Below, in pieces: positions 37,076 to 47,400 of a stretch of 64,000 bases of DNA. Location: the NCBI GenBank assembly GCA_965365275.1, contig CBDUBA010000011.1:1-64000 (forward strand), in the 5' to 3' direction. The translations under genes were made by a program, and so were the position numbers. Position 1 is the first letter of the stretch, and each line of letters starts with the position of its first letter. The notes under the pieces were generated by a model that was given only the letters and a program-made list of their open reading frames with translations, was not told where the DNA came from and searched no databases. The DNA comes from JAGTVG01 sp965365275 (GTDB lineage: Bacteria > Bacteroidota > Bacteroidia > Cytophagales > Cyclobacteriaceae).

Positions 37076-37659
37076 ATCAGGCAATAGAGAATATTGAAAT
37101 TATAAAGGATCGCAGGGCGATGGGCATGAACCCGTCCAAGTTTATCGTATGGTTGTTTATCGTTTCCATTACCATGTTATTCGCAGCGCTTACCAGCGCC
37201 TACATTGTAAAACAATCTGGCGGGGAATGGTTGAATTTTAACCTGCCAGGGATGTTCTGGATCACTTCCGTAATAATAATTGTAAGCAGCATCACCATGC
37301 AACTTGCCTTAATCTCGGCAAGGGCTGATCAGTTCAAAAGGCTACGAGGGTACCTGATTGTAACGGCAGTGCTTGGACTGGCATTTCTGATCGGGCAGTA
37401 TCAATCTTGGCAGCAACTCGTGGAAATGGACGTATATTTTGTCGGAAATCCTGCCGGTTCTTTTTTATACGTTCTCACAGGTTTGCATGCCGTACACATA
37501 ATCAGCGGGTTGATATTTCTGTTAATTGTGATCGTATCATCATTTAAATTAAAAATACATTCCAGGAGTATAATAAGAATAGAAATGTGCACCACGTACT
37601 GGCATTTTCTGGGTGGTTTATGGTTGTACCTTTTTCTGTTCCTGAAATTAAATCATTAA
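37072..37659 (+). CDS. Cytochrome c oxidase subunit III, short form
   Basis: This 195-residue protein has five helices of the COX3 family, with TGLHAVHIISG and TTYWHFLGGLWLYLF near the C-terminus. It is shorter than the second copy just downstream. Two adjacent subunit III genes in this setting are common in Bacteroidota; one may serve an assembly role or complete the seven-helix protein. The start overlaps ctaB by four bases. Confidence 0.9.
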   Translation: MNQAIENIEIIKDRRAMGMNPSKFIVWLFIVSITMLFAALTSAYIVKQSGGEWLNFNLPGMFWITSVIIIVSSITMQLALISARADQFKRLRGYLIVTAVLGLAFLIGQYQSWQQLVEMDVYFVGNPAGSFLYVLTGLHAVHIISGLIFLLIVIVSSFKLKIHSRSIIRIEMCTTYWHFLGGLWLYLFLFLKLNH

Positions 37660-37674
37660 TAAAAAACTAAATCT

Positions 37675-38424
37675 ATGGAAGTAACAGCTTCTATCGAAAA
37701 AGAAAGCAAAACAAATGTATGGGGAGGAGGAACTTCTCCTTTTAAGGCCAGTTATGGAAAGATCATGATGTGGTTCTTCCTGTTGTCGGATGCTTTTACC
37801 TTTTCAGGCCTATTGATTACCTACGGTTTTCTGCGTTACAGTTACCCCGCATTTTCCGGACCAGTTAGCGCTTTCAAGCCCTCGGTTGATTATTGGCCCA
37901 TACCGGAAAAAATATTCGATGCCGTCCCGTTTCTGCATGGCGTTCATCTTCCATTGCTTTTTGTTGGGATAATGACCTTTATACTTATTCTAAGTAGTGT
38001 TACGATGGTACTGGCAGTAGAAGCAGGTCAGAGAATGGACAGAAAAGATGTCACCAAATGGATGTTATGGACCATTGTTGGTGGACTGGCTTTCCTTGGT
38101 TGCCAGGCATGGGAATGGTCGCATTTTATTACAGGTACAGAAGAAGGTATGGCACTTTCAAATGGCGTGATCATTCATGGTGCCAATCTGCAGGTCAATG
38201 AATATGGACCTCCATTGTTTGCCAGCTTGTTTTTCTTTATCACCGGGTTTCATGGAACACACGTAGCCAGTGGTGTTTTCTTAAATGTTATTATCTTTTA
38301 TAATGTGGTGGTAGGGACATACGATAAGCGGGGACATTATGAAATGGTTGAAAAAGTAGGATTGTACTGGCACTTTGTTGACCTTGTCTGGGTATTCGTT
38401 TTCACTTTCTTCTATTTGATCTAA
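37675..38424 (+). CDS. coxC: Cytochrome c oxidase subunit III
   Basis: This is the second COX3-family subunit, 249 residues with about six to seven helices. Motifs include HGVHLPLLFVG, ITGFHGTHVASGV and YWHFVDLVWVFVFTFFYL, the last being the classical C-terminal signature. The N-terminal part (GGTSPFKASYGKIMMWFFLLSDAFTFSGL region) resembles quinol and caa3 oxidase subunit III. The gap to the shorter copy is 15 bases. Confidence 0.93.
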   Translation: MEVTASIEKESKTNVWGGGTSPFKASYGKIMMWFFLLSDAFTFSGLLITYGFLRYSYPAFSGPVSAFKPSVDYWPIPEKIFDAVPFLHGVHLPLLFVGIMTFILILSSVTMVLAVEAGQRMDRKDVTKWMLWTIVGGLAFLGCQAWEWSHFITGTEEGMALSNGVIIHGANLQVNEYGPPLFASLFFFITGFHGTHVASGVFLNVIIFYNVVVGTYDKRGHYEMVEKVGLYWHFVDLVWVFVFTFFYLI

Positions 38425-38439
38425 AAAAAGTATAAAAAT

Positions 38440-38760
38440 ATGGAACAAGTTGTAGCTGTTGATGTAAAGCCTGTTGATAAGAAAAAGGTAAAAAAACTAT
38501 GGAAAATAGCCCTGATACTTGGGATCGTTACCCTTATTGAATTTATAATGGCCTTTACATTACCCCGGGGTTATCTGTTATATGCCGGATTTATCGGATT
38601 GACCATAGTTAAAGCATTTTATATTGTTTCTGAATTTATGCATTTAAAGCATGAAGCGAAAGCGCTGATCTGGTCGATCCTCTTGCCCACAATATTTGTC
38701 ATCTGGCTTATCATTGCCCTGCTTGCTGAGGGCGGTTCTATATTGAATGCCCTGTACTAA
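38440..38760 (+). CDS. Cytochrome c oxidase subunit IV family protein
   Basis: This 106-residue protein has three helices (about 24-42, 46-66, 78-98). The YIVSEFMHLKHEAKALIW segment is typical of the prokaryotic subunit IV family (COX4_pro). It is a small structural subunit of the oxidase. It ends the set of structural oxidase genes; assembly and accessory genes follow. Confidence 0.9.
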   Translation: MEQVVAVDVKPVDKKKVKKLWKIALILGIVTLIEFIMAFTLPRGYLLYAGFIGLTIVKAFYIVSEFMHLKHEAKALIWSILLPTIFVIWLIIALLAEGGSILNALY

Positions 38761-38804
38761 GTCTTTAATTTTAAAGAAAAGGTTCTTAGTTGAATTTTGA
38801 ATTC

Positions 38805-39416
38805 ATGAGAAAAGGACTCAAAATATTAATTTTAATGGCTATCCTGCTACTTCCTGCCGGAATTTATACATTCCTAAAGATTTTCGGGCACAATGAATTT
38901 GATCTGCCAATATATTCGGAAATTAAAGGGAATGGTGAGCATGACTTAAACATTTTCAGGTTCGATGGATTTTATGATATAGAAGGACAGAAGGTAGACC
39001 TCAATAGTTTTGATGAAAAGATAATCGTTATGGAGTTTGTATCTTCTGTTAAAGAGCAAAATGAACAGGACCATCAAATCAGAAGGATCTCTGATATATT
39101 CCGGGATGAAGAATCGGTCAGGATATTTCGTGTCTTTGTGAATGGTGATTTTACAGGAGCAAATTCAATGAAATTTATTGATCAATCCGAAAGGAATATT
39201 TCAATTCTATTTACTGATCATAATGAAATGAATCAGATGATGCAATCCATTATGCCCTCTGGTGATAGTTCCGGATCAACCATCGGATACAATAAAATGA
39301 TTCTCCTGGATCATGAACATAGAATCCGTGGATCTTATTTAATTAATGACTTTGAAGAAATTGACAGGTTAATATTGGAAGTTAAAATACTGTTGAAAAA
39401 GGATCAACATGCCTAA
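38805..39416 (+). CDS. SCO-like protein lacking copper-binding residues
   Basis: This 203-residue membrane-anchored protein (helix about 5-25) has a thioredoxin-like domain in the place where a SCO copper chaperone is expected. Where SCO proteins have CxxxC it reads FVSSVKEQ (about 78-85), and the distal copper His is also absent (TIGYNKMILLDHEH). There is no Cys anywhere. It cannot bind copper in the SCO manner and may be a structural or redundant paralogue. ATG 38805 gives a clean anchor; a TTG at 38790 is less likely. It overlaps the next gene by eight bases. Confidence 0.75.
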   Translation: MRKGLKILILMAILLLPAGIYTFLKIFGHNEFDLPIYSEIKGNGEHDLNIFRFDGFYDIEGQKVDLNSFDEKIIVMEFVSSVKEQNEQDHQIRRISDIFRDEESVRIFRVFVNGDFTGANSMKFIDQSERNISILFTDHNEMNQMMQSIMPSGDSSGSTIGYNKMILLDHEHRIRGSYLINDFEEIDRLILEVKILLKKDQHA

Positions 39417-39969
39417 GAAAATTCAAAATATAATTCTCTTCCTTTCCATTATCATCCCACTCATCGTGGCACTTCTTTTATTTACTCCTGGTAAATTGTC
39501 AGTTTCCGGAAACTGGAATATGTATCTCCCGCACATTAATGGAAGTATTAATACAATTACGTCATTTGTCCTGCTTTTAGGCTTTGTAATGATAAAAAGA
39601 AATAACAGGGACATGCATAAAAAGGCAATGATCACAGCCTTTTTTCTGGGGATCCTGTTTCTTATTTCCTACATCCTTTATCATTCCACTACTTCATCAA
39701 CAATATTTGGCGATGTCAACCGTGACGGAATACTGGATGAAGCTGAGACGGTTCTGGTAGGCAGCCTTAGGTCAGTCTATTTGCTAATTCTTTTGTCTCA
39801 TATACTTCTGGCCATAATTGTAGTACCACTTGTCTTGTTTGCTTTTTATTTTGCACTGTCAGATAAGTTTGACAAACACAAAAAGATTGTGCGGTACACC
39901 TTACCTATCTGGTTATATGTATCTGTGTCGGGGGTTGTCGTGTATCTACTTATCAGACCTTATTATTAA
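39409..39969 (+). CDS. DUF420 membrane protein with EF-hand loop
   Basis: This 186-residue protein has five helices and the DUF420 family layout found beside oxidase genes. The loop after the third helix contains GDVNRDGILDEAET: Asp102, Asn104, Asp106, Ile108, Asp110 and Glu113 occupy the six liganding positions of a canonical EF-hand. This predicts Ca2+ binding on one face of the membrane. The family's exact role in oxidase assembly is unknown to me. The start overlaps the preceding gene by eight bases. Confidence 0.82.
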   Translation: MPKKIQNIILFLSIIIPLIVALLLFTPGKLSVSGNWNMYLPHINGSINTITSFVLLLGFVMIKRNNRDMHKKAMITAFFLGILFLISYILYHSTTSSTIFGDVNRDGILDEAETVLVGSLRSVYLLILLSHILLAIIVVPLVLFAFYFALSDKFDKHKKIVRYTLPIWLYVSVSGVVVYLLIRPYY

Positions 39970-39973
39970 GATC

Positions 39974-40258
39974 ATGATCAGAAAATTAATCTATAGTATA
40001 GTCTTATTTACAGCGATGTTTCTGTTCCACGTAAATGCTAATGCGCAGTGTTCCATGTGCCGGGCTTCTATGGAGAACAGCATTAGTGGCGATAGTGATC
40101 AATTCTCGGCCGGTCTGAATTTTGGAATATTATATTTATTTATCGCACCCTATTTATTATTTGGCATAATAGCCTATTTTTGGTACAGAGCAAGTAATAA
40201 AAATGCCCAAAAAATCAAAATTCGGATCCATCCTTCAGGAAAAATGCCCCAGGTGTAG
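39974..40258 (+). CDS. Small exported CSMC protein
   Basis: This 94-residue protein has a signal peptide (cleavage likely after NANA, residue 24) and a mature N-terminus QCSMCRASMENS with Cys26 and Cys29. A single helix (about 50-70) and a short basic tail follow. The CxxC at the periplasmic face next to a membrane helix suggests metal or redox handling during oxidase assembly, which is inference. It begins four bases after the DUF420 stop and overlaps DUF983 by 56 bases in another frame. Confidence 0.75.
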   Translation: MIRKLIYSIVLFTAMFLFHVNANAQCSMCRASMENSISGDSDQFSAGLNFGILYLFIAPYLLFGIIAYFWYRASNKNAQKIKIRIHPSGKMPQV

Positions 40259-40601
40259 GGAAGGGCAGATGTTTGTTTCAACAAAATATGATCTCAGGAA
40301 TTTCGATAAAATGCATAAGCAATGCACTCAATGTGGCCTGAATTTTGAGCTGGAGCCTGGTTTTTACACCGGGGCAATGTACGTTAGCTATGCGTTTTCT
40401 GTTGCAATTTTCGTTATTGTTGGATTTTCTATATTTATACTACTGAACGATCCGGAAATTTATATATATGTATTGACCATTCTCTTCACATTAATAGTAT
40501 TGTTCCCAATTCTATTCCGGTATTCCAGGGTTTTATACCTTCATTTGTTTGGCGGAGTGGATTATAATCCAGATAAAATAAATTCTCAAACTAAGCATTG
40601 A
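40203..40601 (+). CDS. DUF983 zinc-ribbon membrane protein
   Basis: This 132-residue protein has an N-terminal zinc ribbon, Cys15-Pro-Arg-Cys18 and Cys41-Thr-Gln-Cys44, followed by GLNFELEPGFYTGAMYVSY and two membrane helices (about 60-80 and 85-108). That is the DUF983 pattern, common next to cytochrome oxidase genes. Its function is not established. It closes the plus-strand cluster begun by actA; the next gene starts 117 bases on. Confidence 0.88.
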   Translation: MPKKSKFGSILQEKCPRCREGQMFVSTKYDLRNFDKMHKQCTQCGLNFELEPGFYTGAMYVSYAFSVAIFVIVGFSIFILLNDPEIYIYVLTILFTLIVLFPILFRYSRVLYLHLFGGVDYNPDKINSQTKH

Positions 40602-40718
40602 GGTATTGTTAATAATTATTTCTATTTCCCTCCAGGCCTTTAAAATCTTCAAATCTCCGGCAGTATTTCGCAAAATAGATTATATTTTTTACCTTAGATC
40701 AACAAGATAAAGGGGTAA

Positions 40719-43700
40719 TTGAAAAGGATTTTTGAGCAGTACAGCAAGAGATCACTCTGGATTGCTATCACTTGCATAGCAATTGGGTTGGTTCTTCATT
40801 GGGTAGATTTTTTTAAAGTTAGCAAGGAAAGCTACTTCTCCCGATTGATCAATCAGAAACTGAACAGGATATATGAGGAAGTGATCCATGAACAGGATGA
40901 ATTGTCAAGCAGGTTCTCAAAAACTGATGACATTTCTTTCCATACGCTAAACAATGTTGTTAATTATCCGACCTATATTTTTGAGGGTCCTAACCTTGTA
41001 TACTGGTCTGATAATAAATTCGTTCCCAGGGATACCCTTATTGAGCCAGGTGCCGCAGTGAGCTATATTGATACCGGCAGTAAAAAGTTTTTATGCGTAC
41101 AGGATACTTTTAGTGATCAGACCCATCATGTTCTATCCCTTATCCCTTTATATGTGGATTATAACATAAACAATGATTTCCTGTTAAGCGGTTTCAACCC
41201 GGATATTTTCATAAACTCAGAGGTCAGAATATCTGGTGATAGTATCTATGAGCCAATAACTTTGTCTGATGGTACATTTTTGTTCTCCATTGAATTTCTT
41301 CCAGGATATTTAAGTGGTCATTACTGGATGTCCTTTATGGCCTTCAGTTTCATCAGCCTTGGTTTGTTAAACCTGTTGCTTTTCCTGAATTATGCAGCCA
41401 TTGGAATTGTCAAAAGAAAAGGACTTTTCCGGGGCATTGGATTTTTAATCCTTTCTCTGGTATCCCTCCGGGTATTGATTCTCTACTTTCAATTTCCTAT
41501 AGATTTTAATTACCTGCCATTATTCGACTCAAAATTCTATGCATCCTCATTGCTAAATCCTTCTCTTGGGGATATGTTCATCAACCTGCTATTGGTAATA
41601 AATATTTCCTTGTTTCTGTGGGTATATATTCCAAACCGGGATATAGTACAGATGTTGCAAAAAGAGGGATTAACCAGAAACATCTTAATAGTAGCCTCCG
41701 TATTGCTTCAGTTATTCATTCTATATTTTATTTACAAGATTATTGAATCTTTAAGCACGCACTCTCGTTGGACCATGGATGTGACAACAGGTTTCAATTT
41801 TTCCATGTTCAGGTGGTTCAGCTATGTTTTGTTTGTGATGGGTATTGTGATTGTCCTTTTGGTCACCTATTTCAGTCAGAAGATCATTTTCAGGTATACC
41901 CGCAAGGACCTGATGAAACTGACAGTATATATTATTATTGGCAGTGCACTCTTTATTTTATCTGTCGTTTTTATAGATGCATATGTGGTCGTAGTATGTT
42001 CGATTGGAATAGGTTTCTTATATATCTCTTATTTCCTTGACATAAAAACAATTTTTGTTGAGCTGCAATATAAAACCTTCGTGTATATCCTGTTCATTTT
42101 TATTGTATCAGGACTTTTGGGAGCCATTGCGATTAATAAAGTAAGATTAACCAAGGAAAAAATCAACAGGGACAGGTTTGCAGAACAGCTTATGCAGGAA
42201 AACGACCCGATGACAGAATTTTTCCTTCAGGAAGCCTCGGAAAAAATACAGAATGATGTTTTCTTAAAACAAAGATTATCGAGTCCTTTTGGTTCAAAGG
42301 AGATCATAGAAGAAAAGATCCGAAGGGTACACCTGAATAATTACCTCGATAAGTTTGAGATAAGGATATTAATGTTCAATAGCAGGGGAGAACCAATCGC
42401 CTCTAACAATGGTAATTCATATTTTCATATTTATCAGAATTTCGCCATTGACAGATACCAGACTGATTACGAGAATATTTATTTTTATAATTATGAAACA
42501 CCGGTGGTCCGAAAGATCTATCTTGATTTTATCCCACTCAGCCTGTATAATTCAACCATAGGATACATTATACTTGATTTGCGATTGAAGAGCATTATCC
42601 CCTACAGGGTATATCCCAGGCTTTTACTTGATGACATCCTTTCTCTTAATTATTTTGATGATCAATATGATTATGCTTTATTTCGGGATGCGAGGTTGCT
42701 GAATACTTCAGGAAACTATAATTATGAAAGTAATTTTAACCGTAAACATCTTGACGGCCAAAAATTATTCAGTGGAGGTTTGAGTGAAGGTAATTATCGT
42801 CATTATGGATTCCGGACCAATAATAATAAAACCTATGTCATTTCATCACCAGAATATCCCTGGAGCTATTTCTTCGCGAATTTTTCCTTTCTCTTTATCA
42901 TTTTATCTTTCCTCCTGTTGGTTGGATTGATTGGATATGTTGTATATTTTAACATTAAGGGACGTGCCCTGAATTATATTGCCAGGATCCAGTTGTTCCT
43001 AAATCTTGCCTTTTTCATTCCGCTGTTCGTTATCAGTATAACGACACTTACCCGTTCCACGAGTGATTATAAGGCAGAAACCAACAGGGGATACCTGGAT
43101 GCAGTGGAAACCACCGGGAATAATTTAACAAGTTACCTTGAAAGGTTCAATGAAGATCTCCTCAACAAGGAAGAGTTGGAAAGTAGCATAAATGAACTTG
43201 CAGATTTTTCTGAATTAGATATGGATATATTCAATATCAGACAAAACGAGGGAAGGCTTCTTGTAGCAACGCAACCGCTGGTATACGATAAGGGTATCCT
43301 GGCACGCGTAATTAATCCGATAGCATTTGCTGAGATCAAAGAAATGGGTGTTAAAAGCCTTGTACTTGAGGAATCTTTTGGTAAACTGGGTTATAAAATT
43401 GCATATGTTGGCATAAAGTCTCCGAATGATGGTAGTCTCATAGGTATATTAAGTATTCCTTTTTTCGGGTCCCAGGAAATAATCAACAGAAATTTAACTG
43501 GATTGATTGTAAATATTCTGGGAATCTTTACAATTATCTTTATAGGATTCATAATTCTCTCATTTATTGTTTCCAATTACCTGACTTTTCCACTCAGGTT
43601 TGTCACCGAGAGGCTAAGAAGGACTACCTTGACAGGGATTAATGAACCTCTCCAATATAATTCGACGGATGAGATCGGCCGGATGGTTTCTGAATATAAT

Positions 43701-44423
43701 AAGATGCTTCTTAAACTTGAGGAAAGCAAAAAAGCACTCGCACAAACAGAAAAAGAAGCGGCCTGGCGGGAAATGGCCAAACAGGTTGCCCATGAAATTA
43801 AGAATCCTCTTACACCCATGAAGTTGACCCTTCAACATTTGAATATGCGTTTGTCAGACCTTCCGGAATCAGAGCGGTCTAAATTTGGGAAGTCTATAAA
43901 TTCTCTCCTTCATAATATTGATACCTTAAGTGATATTGCTACATCCTTCTCAGATTACGCCCATATGCCTATACCTGAAGAAGAAAGATTTGATATTGTT
44001 AAATTGCTGAAGAAATCTATCAATATATACATAAACAATAGGGAAATTGAATTCCACACCGAAATTCCTGACGAGGATATTCATGTGGTTGGAGATCCGA
44101 ATTGGATTGGCCGGTCGGTCTCAAACCTTATCATCAATGGGATACAGGCTGTGGATAAGGGGACCAAGCCTGTTATACATTTATCCCTAAAGGAAAGTTC
44201 TCCGAACAGAGTATTGATAACAGTGAAAGATAATGGAAAAGGAATTCCCGAAGAAATCAGGGAAAAAGTTTTTATGCCTAATTTCAGCACAAAGTATAGT
44301 GGATCGGGAATTGGTCTGGCCATTACAAAAAGAGCCGTCGAACATGCCGGGGGTAAATTATGGTTTGATACAGAAATTGGAATTGGAACTTCATTTTATA
44401 TTGAATTACCTGTGATGTCTTGA
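40719..44423 (+). CDS. Very large NtrY-like sensor histidine kinase
   Basis: This membrane sensor has 1234 residues. Order: helix (14-31), extracytoplasmic domain, about seven helices (205-472), a second extracytoplasmic domain (473-720), more helices, a third outside domain (788-925), helix (929-955), HAMP, HisKA with His1025 (VAHEIKNPLTP) and an ATPase domain (VKDNGKGIPEE, GSGIGLAITKRAVEHAGG). The kinase part is NtrY-like. No response regulator lies in the window. No ATG occurs before about residue 200, so the TTG start (MKRIFEQYSKRSLW) is needed to give the first helix. It overlaps the next gene. Confidence 0.88.
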   Translation: MKRIFEQYSKRSLWIAITCIAIGLVLHWVDFFKVSKESYFSRLINQKLNRIYEEVIHEQDELSSRFSKTDDISFHTLNNVVNYPTYIFEGPNLVYWSDNKFVPRDTLIEPGAAVSYIDTGSKKFLCVQDTFSDQTHHVLSLIPLYVDYNINNDFLLSGFNPDIFINSEVRISGDSIYEPITLSDGTFLFSIEFLPGYLSGHYWMSFMAFSFISLGLLNLLLFLNYAAIGIVKRKGLFRGIGFLILSLVSLRVLILYFQFPIDFNYLPLFDSKFYASSLLNPSLGDMFINLLLVINISLFLWVYIPNRDIVQMLQKEGLTRNILIVASVLLQLFILYFIYKIIESLSTHSRWTMDVTTGFNFSMFRWFSYVLFVMGIVIVLLVTYFSQKIIFRYTRKDLMKLTVYIIIGSALFILSVVFIDAYVVVVCSIGIGFLYISYFLDIKTIFVELQYKTFVYILFIFIVSGLLGAIAINKVRLTKEKINRDRFAEQLMQENDPMTEFFLQEASEKIQNDVFLKQRLSSPFGSKEIIEEKIRRVHLNNYLDKFEIRILMFNSRGEPIASNNGNSYFHIYQNFAIDRYQTDYENIYFYNYETPVVRKIYLDFIPLSLYNSTIGYIILDLRLKSIIPYRVYPRLLLDDILSLNYFDDQYDYALFRDARLLNTSGNYNYESNFNRKHLDGQKLFSGGLSEGNYRHYGFRTNNNKTYVISSPEYPWSYFFANFSFLFIILSFLLLVGLIGYVVYFNIKGRALNYIARIQLFLNLAFFIPLFVISITTLTRSTSDYKAETNRGYLDAVETTGNNLTSYLERFNEDLLNKEELESSINELADFSELDMDIFNIRQNEGRLLVATQPLVYDKGILARVINPIAFAEIKEMGVKSLVLEESFGKLGYKIAYVGIKSPNDGSLIGILSIPFFGSQEIINRNLTGLIVNILGIFTIIFIGFIILSFIVSNYLTFPLRFVTERLRRTTLTGINEPLQYNSTDEIGRMVSEYNKMLLKLEESKKALAQTEKEAAWREMAKQVAHEIKNPLTPMKLTLQHLNMRLSDLPESERSKFGKSINSLLHNIDTLSDIATSFSDYAHMPIPEEERFDIVKLLKKSINIYINNREIEFHTEIPDEDIHVVGDPNWIGRSVSNLIINGIQAVDKGTKPVIHLSLKESSPNRVLITVKDNGKGIPEEIREKVFMPNFSTKYSGSGIGLAITKRAVEHAGGKLWFDTEIGIGTSFYIELPVMS

Positions 44424-47400
44424 AAGTGTTTAGAGGTTTATTAGGTTTATTGATCATCATCGTTTCGTTCAAAGCTGTGGCCCAGAAAAGTAATGAAAAA
44501 CAAAAGTGGGTATCTGGTTTTGATAGGCCTATTATTCTCGATTCTTTAAGCATTGTTCCCGGATCCATTCAGCTTGTTGATTCAATACTAAAAGCAGATA
44601 TTCATTATAGTCTTGCAACTGGTAAAGTTAAGATCAAACCGCATCAGCCGCTTGATTCGATATTATTGCGATATAAGGTTTATCCGTATGCGATGCACAG
44701 TAAGGTGTATCATAAGAGTATGGAAATTTACGACAGCACAGCTATGTTTCAATCTTCATCTAAGCCGAGAATTTCGATATTGAATGAGCGAAGAGAGGAA
44801 TTGTTTAGCACACCAAATCTAAACAAATCAGGAGTTATCAGCCGCGGTATAACATTTGGGAACCGGCAGGATATCTTTGTGAATTCCGTATTAAACCTTC
44901 AAATGGATGGCAAGTTGAGTGAAAAACTGAATATAAGGGCATCCATAACTGACCAGAATATCCCTTACCAACCAGAAGGAAATACAAAACTGGTTCAGGA
45001 TTTTGATAATGTGTTTTTCCAGATCTATAACGAAAATTTCTCCCTCGCGGGCGGGGATATCGTGTTGATAAATCCCTCATCCTATTTTCTCAAATATCAT
45101 AGAAATGTCCAGGGGGCTGAGGTGAGCGGAAAGTATGCCATCAATGATCAGGTCCGATCGGAGAGCAAACTCTCTGTTTCGGTGTCAAAAGGGAAGTTTT
45201 CATCCTATCAATTGAATGTACTGGATGGCATTATGGGGCCATACAAGATATATGGTCCGGACAATGAGAATTTCATAATCATATTAGCTAATTCAGAACG
45301 GGTTTATCTCGATGGGAGAATTTTGGAGCGGGGATTTAATAACGACTATGTTATTGATTATAATACAGCTGAGATTACATTTACCAGTAGAATCATGATT
45401 ACCAGGTATTCGAGGGTCCAAATCGATTTTGAGTATACCAATCAGGCATATAGCAGAACAGTCGTTACAGCTTCCCATCATCAGAATATAAAGGACCTGG
45501 AGGTTTCCGTTAATTATTTTCAGGAAAAGGATAATCCAAATCAACCCATGACCTTTGAATTGAGTGATCTCGACAAGGGGATATTGAGCAGTGTGGATCC
45601 GGAGCAGGGGAATGCCACGATTCCAGGTTGGGATTCGATCGGGTATTCTGAAGATCGGGTTTTATATAAAAAAATAGACACAATGGATGTTTCCGGAAAT
45701 GTGGCCACCATATTTCAACAGTCTGATAATCAAGACAGTGCCTTTTACTATGTAGTATTTACCGAAGTTACCATGGGAAAAGGCGATTATGTAAGAAGTT
45801 CAAGTGGCCTGAATGGGAAAATATATGAATGGGTTTCACCAATTGATGGTATGTCGCAGGGAAATTTTATACCCATGCGTGTCGTTCCACTGCCAAAAAA
45901 GAAACAAATGATCAGTGTGAATACAGCCTATAACCTCGGCAGGAACAATAAATTCTTTACAGAGTTGGCTATTTCCAATCATAATGACAATTTATACAAT
46001 AAATCATCCGATGGTTTGAAGGGGATAGCGATAAAAAGTGGATTTATTACCCAGGAAAAGAAGATTGGTTTTCTGCCAGGATATTTCTTTACTGGTCAGA
46101 TTGATTACGAATTTAATAATAAAGATTTCAGGGCTGTGGACCGGTTCAGGCCGGTCGAGTTTAACCGGGATTGGAGTTATAACAAAGCCCGTGATGAAGG
46201 ACTTTCAAATGATAATATCTTTAATGTAAAAGCTGGCATAAAAAAAGACAATGAAAATTTCCTGAGCCTTGGTGTTTCCCGGAGAAATAAACCCGGGTAT
46301 GTCAATGGATGGCAGGCCTACAGTGACGGCATGTATGATATGAGCAGGTTTCATATACAGGCTGATTTTTTTATGCTGAATAATGATAACGGGTTTGATC
46401 ATTCCAGGTGGTTGCGTTACCGCATCATGACTTTTCTGAAAACGAAATATCTTTACCCGGGATATGAGTACCGGGTTGACAGAAATGTAATTACGAGGTC
46501 ACAAACAGACTCAGTAATATACTCCGCTGATAATTTCGAGGAACATCTGTTCTTTTTAAGAAACAGTGACACCTTGAAAACAATATTCAATGCAAGTTAC
46601 AGCATCAGGAAAGACAGATGGCCGGAATTTGGAGAAATGGTTACCCGAAATATTGCTCGAACCGCGAACCTTATGGTGGGAACAGGCAGGGGTAAAATGG
46701 GAAAGCTTGATGTTAATGTAACGTATCGGGAATTAGCTTATCTGGGGAATAATTCAACACCGGATATAAAATCATTGCTGGGAAGATTAGATTGGTCTGC
46801 TGATTTTCTGAAAAAGCATATTCGTTCAGAGATCATGTATGCTATAGGAAATGGAAGGGAACTAAAAAGGGAATATGTATTTATACCTGTCCCATTGGGG
46901 GAAGGTACACATACCTGGCGGGATGATAATCAGGACGGGAAACAAGATCTGGATGAATTTTATCTGGCCATAAATAATGATGAGCGTAATTATATAAAAT
47001 TATTTACACCAACAGATGAATATGTCCTGGCATATGACAATAACCTGAATTACAGGCTGACACTGGAAATGCCAAGAAAATGGAAAAACAGTAATGGCAT
47101 TAAAAAATTTCTCGGTCGATTTTCAAATAATCTGAATGTTAGCCTGAAACAGAAAACAGCGGATGATAGGTTTGTTGATAATCTTTTATTTAATCATGGG
47201 GGGAGTTTTGATGATAAACTGATCTCCTACAGGGATAACATAAGGAATAACCTGTATTTCAACCGGGCTGATCCCAGATATGGCTTCGAATTACTGTTCT
47301 TTCGTTTAAAAAACAGACAACTCTTGTCGAATGGATTTGAAGCCCGGAATACATCCAATCTAAAGGCCATCAGCAGGTTAAGCATTAACCGGGATTATAA

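Noticed and set aside
39830..39973. Upstream extension of the CSMC gene
   Set aside because: It lies inside DUF420 and would put 48 odd residues before a perfect signal peptide.
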